Source: GCA-016699445 sp964555055
GTDB lineage: Bacteria > UBA10199 > JACPAL01 > GCA-016699445
Assembly (NCBI GenBank): GCA_964555055.1
Contig: CAZKQW010000007.1
Coordinates: 1-64,000 of the forward strand
Direction of reading: 5' to 3'
DNA length: 64,000 bases
The translations under genes and the position numbers were made by a program. Under the pieces are notes generated by a model that made no database searches, had not been told where the DNA came from, and saw only the letters and a list, made by a program, of their open reading frames with translations. Below are positions 23,878-32,497 of the stretch, in pieces (position 1 is the first letter of the stretch; each line of letters opens with the position of its first letter).

Positions 23878-24954
23878 ATGGCGTTACTATTAAACTATGT
23901 GAGTGCTTACCCCTTAGCGGCTGCAGCTATCCAGGCTGCAGCAATAGAGCCACACGCGCCTACACCCGTAAGTCCTCCAGTGGATGGGTGTGAGGCTCAA
24001 GCGGCTCTCCATGAAATAGGAATGGGTACGCAACCTCCCATCTCAGGAGCATATCCAGTAGCGAGTGTGCATTCTATGGCAGCAGGAAGCCCTGCATTAG
24101 TGGAACACCCTCGTCTTGTACATATAGGAGGGATGCCTTTTTTCCTTGGGGATGTCATTTCACCGCCGACTAAAGGGGGACTTTCTACAGTCTATCGAGC
24201 TTGGGATCCAACGTCTCAACAATGGGTCATCGTTAAAGTATATCATCCTTCAGCCTCTCAAAGTAAGGAGCTTTTGCAAAAGCGAGTGGAGATGGAGTCT
24301 CGTCGCCACGAAAAAGCACAAAAAGCAGGGATAACCAACATTCCGAGAATTCATGCCATTAGTTCTGAGCGTGATGAGAATGCCTGCTTAGTCATGAATG
24401 AAATTTTCGGTTGGAATTTAAACCGTTTAAGTTCCGAGTCTAGGTTGAAATTTAAGTTTCCTAAAAAATCGTTAGCCTCCAAAGTCATAGCTATTGTCGC
24501 TGATCTTTATAGGAAAGCGCGTATTTTGCACCGAGACTTGAAGCCTCCCCAATTTATGGTCGATGACAAAGGAAGTATCTTTATTCTCGATCTCGGCTCT
24601 TCCCTGGATTTGGATAACCCGGAGGACGGAAAAGGGATCCGATCCGGAGCCACAGAAGGTTATATGGCGCCTGAAATGTATGGAGGTTCAGGCGCCCAAG
24701 AGGAAGCCTACTTAGTACATCAGGAGGTCTTCGCTCTAGGGGTTTTATTATATTATCTCTATAGCGGAAAGACGATGAGACCTGCCGACGGTCAATATGT
24801 GGCGCGCGTGCCAAGCATTAATGGAGTTTCGGCTGGAATTAATGATATCCTTCAGAGAATGTTGAGTCGTGAACCTCAAAATCGTCCATCACTAGCCCAA
24901 GTCCAGGAAGTGTTTTCCGATGAAGGTAATAGAGGGATTGTCCCTGCCGCCTGA
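23878..24954 (+). CDS. serine/threonine protein kinase, atypical catalytic loop
   Basis: A 358-residue protein with an N-terminal Ala/Pro-rich region of about 80 residues and then a Hanks-type kinase. A glycine-rich loop GGLSTVYRAWD, Lys in WVIVKVY, catalytic loop HRDLKPPQF, metal motif DLGSSLD and GYMAPEM are visible. The conserved Asn of HRDLKPXN is replaced by Gln and DFG by DLG, so activity may be reduced but the main residues remain. There is no membrane segment or sensor domain. It is followed by an orphan gene at 25031, possibly a substrate or partner. The upstream 160 bases hold one perfect DnaA-box-like TTATCCACA (23856-23864), probably chance. Confidence 0.82.
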   Translation: MALLLNYVSAYPLAAAAIQAAAIEPHAPTPVSPPVDGCEAQAALHEIGMGTQPPISGAYPVASVHSMAAGSPALVEHPRLVHIGGMPFFLGDVISPPTKGGLSTVYRAWDPTSQQWVIVKVYHPSASQSKELLQKRVEMESRRHEKAQKAGITNIPRIHAISSERDENACLVMNEIFGWNLNRLSSESRLKFKFPKKSLASKVIAIVADLYRKARILHRDLKPPQFMVDDKGSIFILDLGSSLDLDNPEDGKGIRSGATEGYMAPEMYGGSGAQEEAYLVHQEVFALGVLLYYLYSGKTMRPADGQYVARVPSINGVSAGINDILQRMLSREPQNRPSLAQVQEVFSDEGNRGIVPAA

Positions 24955-25004
24955 CAGATTTCTATAAAAAATAAGAAACAAAATCCGATATGATCCGATA
25001 AGGC

Positions 25005-25019
25005 CCTCATCTAATGAGG
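25005..25019 (+). promoter_or_regulatory. hairpin masking a ribosome binding site
   Basis: CCTCAT-CTA-ATGAGG forms a perfect six-base stem with a three-base loop. Its right arm overlaps the purine-rich ribosome binding site (GAGGAAGGA, about 25016-25024) of the gene starting at 25031. The structure could dampen translation. Confidence 0.35.
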
Positions 25020-25030
25020 AAGGAATCGGC

Positions 25031-26614
25031 ATGGATATCTCACGCGCTCAATTCGAAAAATTATACGCTTTTACGGCGACAACTCTCACTTTAGGACATG
25101 AGCTTATGGGAAGTTTAACGGCGGGTCAGGAGCCAGAAGCCTTAGACCCATCTCTCAACCGTCATGTGAAAATCGCTTTTGATCAACGTAATAGTCCAGA
25201 GAAACGACTTCCGGATGTGAGAAATCTTTTTCGAGGAGCTTTGGATATTGCAAGGAAGATAGCTCCAGAGCTTGTTTGTGATGTTACACATGGACCGTTC
25301 TTAATAGAGAGTATGGACCAACTGCTCTCTTCATTAGGGTCTGGAGTAGAGTCTGGGAAGCGAGAGAATGTTAGAGATGAAGCCTCTCTTATAGAAGAGA
25401 TGGAAAGATTAGCGATGGCTTTACAGGTATTTGGCCTCATCCCAACGACACTGAACGGTATAGAATTTTATCAGAACCACATAGTCACGGCTTTGTTTGA
25501 CGAAGATCCGGTAAGGAAGGCTGAAAGTAAGGCTTTCTTAATCTATGCAGGCGCGTCCTTATGCTTAGCGGAAGGTATAATAGATACCGCAATTACCAAT
25601 AACCCTGGAAGAATGAGTTTAATAGTCATGGCTTTAGAGAATTGGCTTCAAGTGGTGTGGCAAGATCTTGACGGGGTTACACAAACAAAATTTATTGAAA
25701 GCGTTCGTAAAGACTTTTGTGAGGCTCTTCTCGCTTCGGCAAGGGGAAGCCTTACCGCTTCTCAACCGATCGAGCCAACAGTAGGAATGCATGGCTTCGA
25801 TGAGGAAGAGGAGGTCGTTGTATCTAATCTAGTTTCAAGCAGAACCGCCGACGGTGTTCTAGTTCCTACCTCCAGAATTAATCGGTTGGGTGGAGAGTTT
25901 CCTGGGAAAAAATTGCTCCCACCAGTAGGCGCCACACCTGAGGAGATTCAAGACAAATTCAGATCGCTTGTTCGCTTAAAAGAACAAAATTACGCTCTGA
26001 CTCCAGAGGCGGAGCTCCGTGTGAATTCTCCTGAGACCACGCCGGTGGAACAGAGAGTGTTTATGAATGCCCTGAAAGATATTAGCGAATGTGTTGAAAT
26101 CATGAAGAGTCACGACGTCGAAAATAAAAACGGTGCGAGTCTGCTGTACGACGCCATGGACTCTTTTATTGAGGCTTTGGAATCCGTTTTAAAGGCTTAC
26201 GGAGTTACACTGGACCCCTCTCGTAAGGCGTATTTAGATGGTAGAAGAAATCATTACAGAATAGAATGCGCCGCTTATCTCGATGACAGCGAGGCAAAAA
26301 GTGAAGCAACGGGCGACGAGGACGATTTCCACGTAGATTATCAACCTGAAAATCCAAATGCGGTGAGACAATCCATGAGAGGTTTTTACGCAGATATAAT
26401 GAATGCCTACCGATTTGTCCCAGATTTAGTGATCTCTGATCGGAGAAAAAGGTGGGATGATTTTTTAAGTAGAATGTCGCAACCGTTGAATAAAAAAGCA
26501 GATTCTAAAACCGCCGGAACGCCGAACCCAGCGCTCCCTCCAACTGATGATAGAGCTGATGATGTTTTGACCATTAGTCCTGAGCCCGAAGAAGCGTCTG
26601 TCACGTCTAAGTAG
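25031..26614 (+). CDS. hypothetical protein, unrecognised, beside the kinase
   Basis: A 527-residue, probably cytoplasmic protein with no signal peptide, mostly helical, rich in Glu, Asp and Ala, with a disordered C-terminus (TAGTPNPALPPTDDRADD). No family motif is seen. It follows the kinase gene by 76 bases in the same direction with a good ribosome binding site. Its AT-rich codon choice is similar to that of the kinase gene, which suggests the two arrived together. It might be the kinase's target or regulator, but nothing in the sequence proves that. Confidence 0.62.
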   Translation: MDISRAQFEKLYAFTATTLTLGHELMGSLTAGQEPEALDPSLNRHVKIAFDQRNSPEKRLPDVRNLFRGALDIARKIAPELVCDVTHGPFLIESMDQLLSSLGSGVESGKRENVRDEASLIEEMERLAMALQVFGLIPTTLNGIEFYQNHIVTALFDEDPVRKAESKAFLIYAGASLCLAEGIIDTAITNNPGRMSLIVMALENWLQVVWQDLDGVTQTKFIESVRKDFCEALLASARGSLTASQPIEPTVGMHGFDEEEEVVVSNLVSSRTADGVLVPTSRINRLGGEFPGKKLLPPVGATPEEIQDKFRSLVRLKEQNYALTPEAELRVNSPETTPVEQRVFMNALKDISECVEIMKSHDVENKNGASLLYDAMDSFIEALESVLKAYGVTLDPSRKAYLDGRRNHYRIECAAYLDDSEAKSEATGDEDDFHVDYQPENPNAVRQSMRGFYADIMNAYRFVPDLVISDRRKRWDDFLSRMSQPLNKKADSKTAGTPNPALPPTDDRADDVLTISPEPEEASVTSK

Positions 26615-26625
26615 GATATTTATCG

Positions 26626-28014
26626 TCACTTCGGCCGCAACATCGTCGTCGGGTCCAGAAGCTCGTCGGCCTGGTCCTCCGTGATCAAATTCTCGGCGAG
26701 CAGCACGTCGCGCAGCGATTTATTTTCCTGGAAGGCTTTTTTCGCCACGTACGCCGCCTTGTCGTAGCCGATGACGGCGTTGAGGTTCGTCACGAGCATG
26801 AGGCTTTTTTCGACGAGTTCCTCGCACCGGCCTTCATTCGCTCGAATCCCCCTCACGCATTTTTCGGTCAGCATCCGGCATCCATGAGCGAGCAGTTCGA
26901 TCGATTCGAAGAGATTGCCCGCGATCACGGGCATCATCACGTTCAGCTCGAAATTCCCGTGCTGGCCGCCGATCTGGATCGTGAGATCGTTGCCCTGGAC
27001 TTGGGCCGCGATCTGCATGACGGATTCGGGGACGACCGGGTTCACCTTGCCCGGCATGATCGACGAACCGGGCTGGAGCTCGGGGAGGAAGATCTCGCCG
27101 ATACCGCAGCGCGGACCCGAGGCGAGCCAACGGATGTCGTTGGCGATCTTCATCAAGGCCACCGCCAGCGTCTTCAAGGCCCCGCTCGCGAAGACGCACG
27201 CGTCCTTGGCGGCCTGGGCCTCGAAATGGTTCTTCGCCTCGAAGAAATTCAGGTGCGTTCTCTTGGATAAAAGCTCGCAGACCTTCCCCGCGAACTCCGG
27301 ATGCGTGTTAAGCCCCGTACCGACGGCCGTGCCGCCGATCGCCAATTCTTCCAAACCTTCGAGGGCGATGTCCAAGCGCGTGACGGCATGCGCGATCTGC
27401 GCGGCGAATCCGGAGAACTCCTGGCCCAGCGTGACGGGCGTGGCGTCCTGGAGATGAGTCCGGCCGATCTTCACGATCGAAGCAAACTCCTGTGATTTTT
27501 TCGCGAACACCTCCTGCAGCTCCCGCAGAGCCGGGATCAAGTCCTTCGCTAAACCCAAAGCCGCGCCCACGTGGATGGCCGTGGGAATGACGTCGTTGGA
27601 GGACTGGCCCATATTTACGTGGTCGTTCGGGTGGACGGGGGACTTCGAGCCGATCGTGCTTCCGAGGGCGGGGTTCGCAAGGTTCGCGATGACTTCGTTG
27701 GCGTTCATGTTGGTCGAAGTGCCGGAACCGGTTTGATAAATATCCAGGATGAAATGTTCGTCATGACGGGCTTCCGCGACTTCGAGGGCTTTTTCCGCGA
27801 TGACGCTGGCCAATCGCGGTTCCAATTTTCCCAGCTCTTGATTAGCCAGGGCCGCGGCCCATTTGATCAAGCCTAAGGCCTCGATGAATCGCCGGTCGAA
27901 ATGACGGTTGGAGATTTGAAAATTTTCCACGGCTCGTTGTGTGGATGCGCCGTAGAGGAATTCCTCGGGGATCTTGACCTCTCCCATGGAATCGCTTTCG
28001 ATACGGAATGACAT
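26626..28014 (-). CDS. fumC: class II fumarate hydratase
   Basis: Fumarase converts fumarate and water to L-malate in the citric acid cycle. The 462-residue protein carries the superfamily signature GSSIMPGKVNP near residue 317, the upstream TGSGTSTNMNANEV (about 100) and GRTHLQDATPVTLGQE (about 185), all characteristic of FumC. It stands alone and is convergent with the orphan at 25031, with 11 bases between them. Confidence 0.97.
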   Translation of the reverse strand: MSFRIESDSMGEVKIPEEFLYGASTQRAVENFQISNRHFDRRFIEALGLIKWAAALANQELGKLEPRLASVIAEKALEVAEARHDEHFILDIYQTGSGTSTNMNANEVIANLANPALGSTIGSKSPVHPNDHVNMGQSSNDVIPTAIHVGAALGLAKDLIPALRELQEVFAKKSQEFASIVKIGRTHLQDATPVTLGQEFSGFAAQIAHAVTRLDIALEGLEELAIGGTAVGTGLNTHPEFAGKVCELLSKRTHLNFFEAKNHFEAQAAKDACVFASGALKTLAVALMKIANDIRWLASGPRCGIGEIFLPELQPGSSIMPGKVNPVVPESVMQIAAQVQGNDLTIQIGGQHGNFELNVMMPVIAGNLFESIELLAHGCRMLTEKCVRGIRANEGRCEELVEKSLMLVTNLNAVIGYDKAAYVAKKAFQENKSLRDVLLAENLITEDQADELLDPTTMLRPK

Positions 28015-28034
28015 AACCGCTCCTTATTTATTTT

Positions 28035-28940
28035 TTACTTTTCGATCGTGATCGTATTCGACGTGACGGCGTCTTTCATTTCCGGGAACGCTTTTTCGCA
28101 AAAAGAAAATTCGAGACGGGCTTTATCCGCTCTCTTCACGTTTTCCGAAAGGCGAAACGTAAGACGGCGGGCTTGATGGCGGCTTTTGACGACTAGACAT
28201 CCGGCGGATGCGTCCTCTTGACCGAGGAAAACGTCGCCTAGGTCCTTCTTATCTTGTTTGACGGCGCCTTTTATACGGAGGGAGATCGGATAGTCGGTGA
28301 TGCGCGCCAAGATCAAAGCGCCGGCCTCGCCGGGACGGTAAAAATCCTTTTCCGTGTCGGCGATGATGAGTTTATTGCGCGCGCCGAGCTTTTCCTTCAC
28401 TTTCGTCGAAGTTTGATCCCAAAAACGGACCGGCCCCGTATCGATGTGGATGCCTTTACCTTGGTAATATCCGGCCCCGCAGCATCCCATATCGCGCACA
28501 TAGTGCCACAAGTCCTCTCCGTTCACGTTGCCGATGTCGACGTCGGCCGCCATGCCCTCTATGTGAAGGCTCGTCATCGCCGCTTGCCGTCCTTTTTTCC
28601 TCAAGCCTTCGTTGTACTCAGAGCTGCGATACCCGGAAACGATCGTGATCATCCCGTTCGAAAAATGGTCCTGCAGGTGGTCTAAAAGGGCGATCAACCG
28701 TCGGGAGACCCATTCATCTTGTGTAGAGGGTTTGATGCCGAAAATACCGTTGATCTGCGACAGGGCCTTTTCCGAATAAGAACCGTCGAAGTAGGTGACC
28801 GAGAGCGTCTGGCGGGTTTTAGGATTCGTCAGCGAGATTTTTCCGTCTCCGGCTAAAAAGTAAGGCTGATGGGCCTGAAGGTTCGAGGCGAAAAAAAGCG
28901 GAAAAAGGAAAAATAAGAGGGTGTGTTTAAGCATCCGCAC
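28035..28940 (-). CDS. DUF882/M15-like peptidoglycan peptidase-fold protein
   Basis: A 301-residue exported protein with a signal peptide (LLFFLFPLFFASNLQA). The central domain matches the DUF882 (YcbK-like, M15-related) pattern: SGYRSSEYNEGLRKKG, then SLHIEGMAADVDIGN and GIHIDTGPVRFWD, giving the zinc-binding His/Asp/His set. Homologues act on murein or belong to the M15 peptidase fold. The C-terminal 110 residues form an extra domain of predicted beta structure (REDASAGCLVVKSRHQ-like region) not required by the family. It is followed at 20 bases by fumC, which appears unrelated. Confidence 0.82.
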   Translation of the reverse strand: MRMLKHTLLFFLFPLFFASNLQAHQPYFLAGDGKISLTNPKTRQTLSVTYFDGSYSEKALSQINGIFGIKPSTQDEWVSRRLIALLDHLQDHFSNGMITIVSGYRSSEYNEGLRKKGRQAAMTSLHIEGMAADVDIGNVNGEDLWHYVRDMGCCGAGYYQGKGIHIDTGPVRFWDQTSTKVKEKLGARNKLIIADTEKDFYRPGEAGALILARITDYPISLRIKGAVKQDKKDLGDVFLGQEDASAGCLVVKSRHQARRLTFRLSENVKRADKARLEFSFCEKAFPEMKDAVTSNTITIEK

Positions 28941-29039
28941 CCGTTAACCGTCCGGAGATGGAAGTTCAACTGAGTTGTCTTGGTGAACTACGGACTGCCC
29001 TGTTAGTAAAAATCTCGTCTAAGGCTTTTGCCGGGATAT

Positions 29040-29513
29040 CTAATTTTTTCTTACCAGCTCTATATTTTTGATTTTTTTAAGCCGGCTTTCATGGCGCCCT
29101 CCTTGGAAGGAGGCGTTGAGCCAAGCGTCGACGATTTCCTGAGCTTTTGGGAAATCCACGACGCGGGCGCCGAGGCAGAGGATGTTGGCGTCGTTGTGTT
29201 CACGGGACATTTGAGCTGAGAAAGGCTCGCTGACGACCGCCGCGCGGATGCCCTCGTGTTTGTTGGCGGCGATGCACATTCCGATGCCGGTGCCGCAGAC
29301 TAGGATGCCGAGTGCGTTTTCACCCAAGACTTTTTGGGAAACCTCCACGGCGTAATCGGGATAGTCGACGGAATCCGCCGTCTGCGTCCCTAAATCCACG
29401 ACGTCGATTTGCCGCGACCGCAGATGATTCGCGATCTCGTTCTTGAGGGCATAGCCGGCATGGTCGGCTGCGATGAAGATTTTGGAAACCTTATTGGACG
29501 CACTTACGGACAT
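29040..29513 (-). CDS. rpiB: ribose-5-phosphate isomerase B
   Basis: RpiB/LacAB-family isomerase interconverting ribose 5-phosphate and ribulose 5-phosphate in the pentose phosphate pathway. Motifs IFIAADHAGYALK, DYPDYA and the active-site region GILVCGTGIGMCIAANK are present. A C-terminal extension with Arg and Lys (about 20 residues) is longer than the E. coli protein's. Its start overlaps the end of acpP by 23 bases. Confidence 0.95.
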   Translation of the reverse strand: MSVSASNKVSKIFIAADHAGYALKNEIANHLRSRQIDVVDLGTQTADSVDYPDYAVEVSQKVLGENALGILVCGTGIGMCIAANKHEGIRAAVVSEPFSAQMSREHNDANILCLGARVVDFPKAQEIVDAWLNASFQGGRHESRLKKIKNIELVRKN

Positions 29514-29730
29514 AATCGATCACATCCTTGACGGTGAGGAGATGTTCCACATCCTCGTCGGGCACTTCCATTTCGAACTCGTCTTCGAGGGCCATGATGA
29601 GTTCCACGATATCCAGGGAGTCGGCCCCCAAATCATCCACAAAGGAGGAGTTGAGGGACAATTCATTCTCACTAAGACCCAACTGTTCGGCGATGATTTG
29701 ACGTATCCTGCGATCGACGGCGGAGGCCAT
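29491..29730 (-). CDS. acpP: acyl carrier protein
   Basis: A 79-residue acidic protein with the phosphopantetheine site DLGADSLDIVELIMALE (Ser near residue 38), typical of the fatty acid synthesis carrier. It is encoded directly after rpmF (12 bases) with none of plsX, fabH, fabD or fabG in the window, an unusual arrangement since rpmF normally precedes plsX-fabH. It overlaps rpiB. Confidence 0.96.
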   Translation of the reverse strand: MASAVDRRIRQIIAEQLGLSENELSLNSSFVDDLGADSLDIVELIMALEDEFEMEVPDEDVEHLLTVKDVIDYVRKCVQ

Positions 29731-29742
29731 GGAGAGACGACC

Positions 29743-29925
29743 TTATTCCGCGGCTAAGCGAACGACTTCGGTGTCTCCGTAAAAACCGCACGAGGGGCAA
29801 ACGCGATGGGCGAGACGGGCCGAACTGCAACGGGGACACTTCTGGACCTGCAAAGCCGAAAGGTGTTGGTGGGAGCGCCTGTTATTGCGGCGGGCGCGGG
29901 ATTTCTTTTTACGTGGTACGGGCAT
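29743..29925 (-). CDS. rpmF: 50S ribosomal protein L32
   Basis: A 60-residue L32 with MPVPRKKKSRARRNNRR at the N-terminus and a zinc ribbon CPRC/CPSC. It belongs to the large ribosomal subunit. It is the first gene of rpmF-acpP-rpiB. The 236 bases upstream hold no recognised gene; the usual partner yceD is about 9.4 kb away at 39329-39904. Confidence 0.97.
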   Translation of the reverse strand: MPVPRKKKSRARRNNRRSHQHLSALQVQKCPRCSSARLAHRVCPSCGFYGDTEVVRLAAE

Positions 29926-30161
29926 AGTCCGCGTCGGCTACACTGGTTGCCGAAAAATTGTCAACCCACAAAACCAGCCCACAAAGCCCGCATGATCCAT
30001 GTCGCCGAAGAGTTTCAAAGGAGGACCACGGCCGGCTTCGAGAAGCCAGTATTCCCATCAGGATAATATTTTGTCCTCGCTCCCTTTATTCCACAACTCA
30101 CGGCATAAGAAGCCGATAAAAACAGCATAGAACAAAGCGAAACTTCATTTTTAAGACAAGT

Positions 30162-31814
30162 ATGACTTTATATGATTTTCATGGATTTTCGGTATCTCTG
30201 ACGGACTTGGCCCGCACCGTTACGGGAGCGCATTGTCGTGAAAAAGAGGCTTCTGCGGGAGAAGGATCCACAGCGCGCGTGGTCCCTATACTTAGAGAAT
30301 GCATCGACCGTTATGTGACGGCGAATCGTTCGGACCCCTTTTTAGAATCTACGCTTCTTGGAATGCGTGGCGCCAACGATACGGGGATTCCCCGTCCTAC
30401 CGACGACCTAAGAAGCACACGAGCTCTCCTCGATTCATCCCACGCCGGACAATTGAATCGAGGCATTCAATCGTTCATGGAACATCTGCGAGTAAGCCCG
30501 GGTCTCACCCAATTTCTTTACCCCATGATCATCCCGGATCCTGTATTATCTGCGGATAAAGTCCTCTGGGTAGGGGTTCAAGTGATGATTGACCGTCGAG
30601 GATCCACCGTGGGGTCTCTTTTCGATCACCCTCAGGTGACAAGACAAATGGGTCGTCGAGAAATCGCAGGAATGAAACCGGGCGCCGAAGCGCTGCTGGA
30701 GCAGATAGCCGCTCTTCAGGAGCACCGGATCCTCAGCGGTTTCGCTCATTTTCTGGCTACTGAAGGGAGTTTTCAATATTCCCAATCCCTACATCGATGG
30801 GCCATTTTAACGGATGAATACCGTATGGAGGCCGCCCAGCCTCGAGCTTCCCGGACGCAACTCTGGGAGGGCATGAGGGATTATGCACGCTTCTTGGAAA
30901 GATTTGGACGGTTCCATCAAGCGGGACTTTTGAGGAGCCAGGCCGCATTCATTAATAGCGAAGGAGAAGAGCCTAAAATCGCGGTTTTGAAGCATATGAA
31001 AAGACGCTTGGAGTCCGCTGACCGAAATTGGGATGAGGCAATCGTGAAGCCTCGATTTGGTCGCGAGAGTTTAGAAGCTTGGATGAGCTGGTGGCACGCG
31101 ATGGAGATGAGTCTTAGATCTCTATGGAGACAATTCGCACAGGATCCTCTTTTTGGCCCTTACGTGACGGCGGTTGCGGTTAAAGACAGCGGTTCGGAAT
31201 ACGCCAGGATCCGTGCGAATGATCAGAGGAGTGCCGACGACATCCTAATGAAGGCGCCTTTTGCCGGGAAAGCCATTAAGGAAATCCATCTCTTAGTGGA
31301 TGTGATCCGAACTTATGGGTTGCTGACGCTCACGCAACAAGCATTCCATAACGCCTATGAAATGTACGCTTCCACGACCGCCGCCGGTCTACTCGCGCAA
31401 GCGGAAACGGTAGCGAAAATATTAAACGACTTCATGAAGGAAGACTTCGCGTCGGAAGGCGCGGAGGATCGGTTTTGGAATTTGATTAGAATCGGAGGGG
31501 TCATCGACGCGGGTTTGATGTTGACCCATGAAAGGTTGTTTTTACGGGTGAATACCATTTCGTACGGTATAAGAAGAGAAATACACGATAAGCTTTTGGC
31601 CACGAGAGCCCGTTGGAAGCGCCAGTTAAAAATCGTCAGTTGGCAATTACCCCCTTCGTTCTGGATCGGTCAGTTGTTTCAGGAACCTTACGACACCCTA
31701 TCGGAAAGACTTAAAAGGGTCGACGTCGATGAGGTTGATATTGTAGCTCGGTGGGGCCAAGCCACAAAAGTCGATGAAAAATTAAGAAAAATATTTTTTA
31801 AAAAAGCCGCGTAA
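30162..31814 (+). CDS. hypothetical protein, unrecognised
   Basis: A 550-residue soluble-looking helical protein without motifs I recognise. It begins MTLYDFHGFSVSLTDLARTV and ends with KIFFKKAA. Positive charge is higher in the C-terminal half, and no signal peptide or membrane segment is seen. It stands alone after a 236-bp gap with a weak upstream site. A short inverted repeat CCGTTT/AAACGG (about 31821-31838) follows and could be a weak terminator. Such isolated orphan genes recur across the window. Confidence 0.6.
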   Translation: MTLYDFHGFSVSLTDLARTVTGAHCREKEASAGEGSTARVVPILRECIDRYVTANRSDPFLESTLLGMRGANDTGIPRPTDDLRSTRALLDSSHAGQLNRGIQSFMEHLRVSPGLTQFLYPMIIPDPVLSADKVLWVGVQVMIDRRGSTVGSLFDHPQVTRQMGRREIAGMKPGAEALLEQIAALQEHRILSGFAHFLATEGSFQYSQSLHRWAILTDEYRMEAAQPRASRTQLWEGMRDYARFLERFGRFHQAGLLRSQAAFINSEGEEPKIAVLKHMKRRLESADRNWDEAIVKPRFGRESLEAWMSWWHAMEMSLRSLWRQFAQDPLFGPYVTAVAVKDSGSEYARIRANDQRSADDILMKAPFAGKAIKEIHLLVDVIRTYGLLTLTQQAFHNAYEMYASTTAAGLLAQAETVAKILNDFMKEDFASEGAEDRFWNLIRIGGVIDAGLMLTHERLFLRVNTISYGIRREIHDKLLATRARWKRQLKIVSWQLPPSFWIGQLFQEPYDTLSERLKRVDVDEVDIVARWGQATKVDEKLRKIFFKKAA

Positions 31815-31883
31815 TCGGCACCCGTTTTCACGGAAACGGCCTTCACAATTGAATTTTATTTGAAAAATCTTCTTGGGCGGAAG

Positions 31884-31901
31884 TAAGTGAACACTCACTT
31901 A
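31884..31901. promoter_or_regulatory. TetR-type operator overlapping the regulator's start codon
   Basis: TAAGTGA-ACAC-TCACTTA is a perfect seven-base inverted repeat with a four-base spacer. Its last base is the A of the tetR ATG at 31901. TetR-family repressors commonly bind such sites in their own promoter. No other ribosome binding site is visible between it and the ATG. Confidence 0.65.
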
Positions 31902-32497
31902 TGACGCGCCTTTCCGCAAAAGAGAGAAAAACGGATATCGTAAAGGCCGCCATCGAGCTCTTTTCCAAGAAGGGTTTCGGGCGGACGACCACCAAGGAAT
32001 TGGCTCAAAGGGCCGGCATCAGCGAAGCGCTCTTGTTTCGCCATTTTCCCGATAAGGAAAGCCTCTACGAAGAGATCTTGAGGGTGAAGATCGAAGAGCG
32101 GTGCGAGCCCATCGTGGGGGCGTTTTCCGTGGATGCGGATCCGGCTGATTTACTCTACGCGGTGGCTTATAAAATCTGCGAAGAAAATCGCGAAGACCCG
32201 ACTTTCCTCCGGCTTCTTCTTTTCTCGGCTTTGGAGGGACATGCGCTCTCCGAGCTTTTTTTCGGGAGACCTCATTTGCCCCTGATGGAATTCCTGAAAA
32301 ATCATTTTTCATACGGAAAAAGAAAGGGAATCTACCGCATCGAAGACCCGAAGACGGCGGCATCGGCTTTTTTGGACATGATTTTCGGGTTTCTAAACGC
32401 TTATTTGCTTTTTAAAGTTCCCGATACTGTTGAACGACCTCTCCATAAGAGTTTAAAAGAATATACCCGCATCTTTCTGAAAGGAATCTCCTCATGA
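31901..32497 (+). CDS. TetR/AcrR-family transcriptional regulator
   Basis: A 198-residue repressor-type protein with an N-terminal helix-turn-helix (KEERKTDIV-like start, FGRTTTKELAQRAGISEALLFRHF) and a C-terminal ligand-binding helical domain. It is the first gene of a tetR-tolC-RND operon and overlaps tolC by four bases (ATGA), so it likely represses the pump and itself through the palindrome at its start codon. The inducing ligand is unknown. Confidence 0.92.
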   Translation: MTRLSAKERKTDIVKAAIELFSKKGFGRTTTKELAQRAGISEALLFRHFPDKESLYEEILRVKIEERCEPIVGAFSVDADPADLLYAVAYKICEENREDPTFLRLLLFSALEGHALSELFFGRPHLPLMEFLKNHFSYGKRKGIYRIEDPKTAASAFLDMIFGFLNAYLLFKVPDTVERPLHKSLKEYTRIFLKGISS

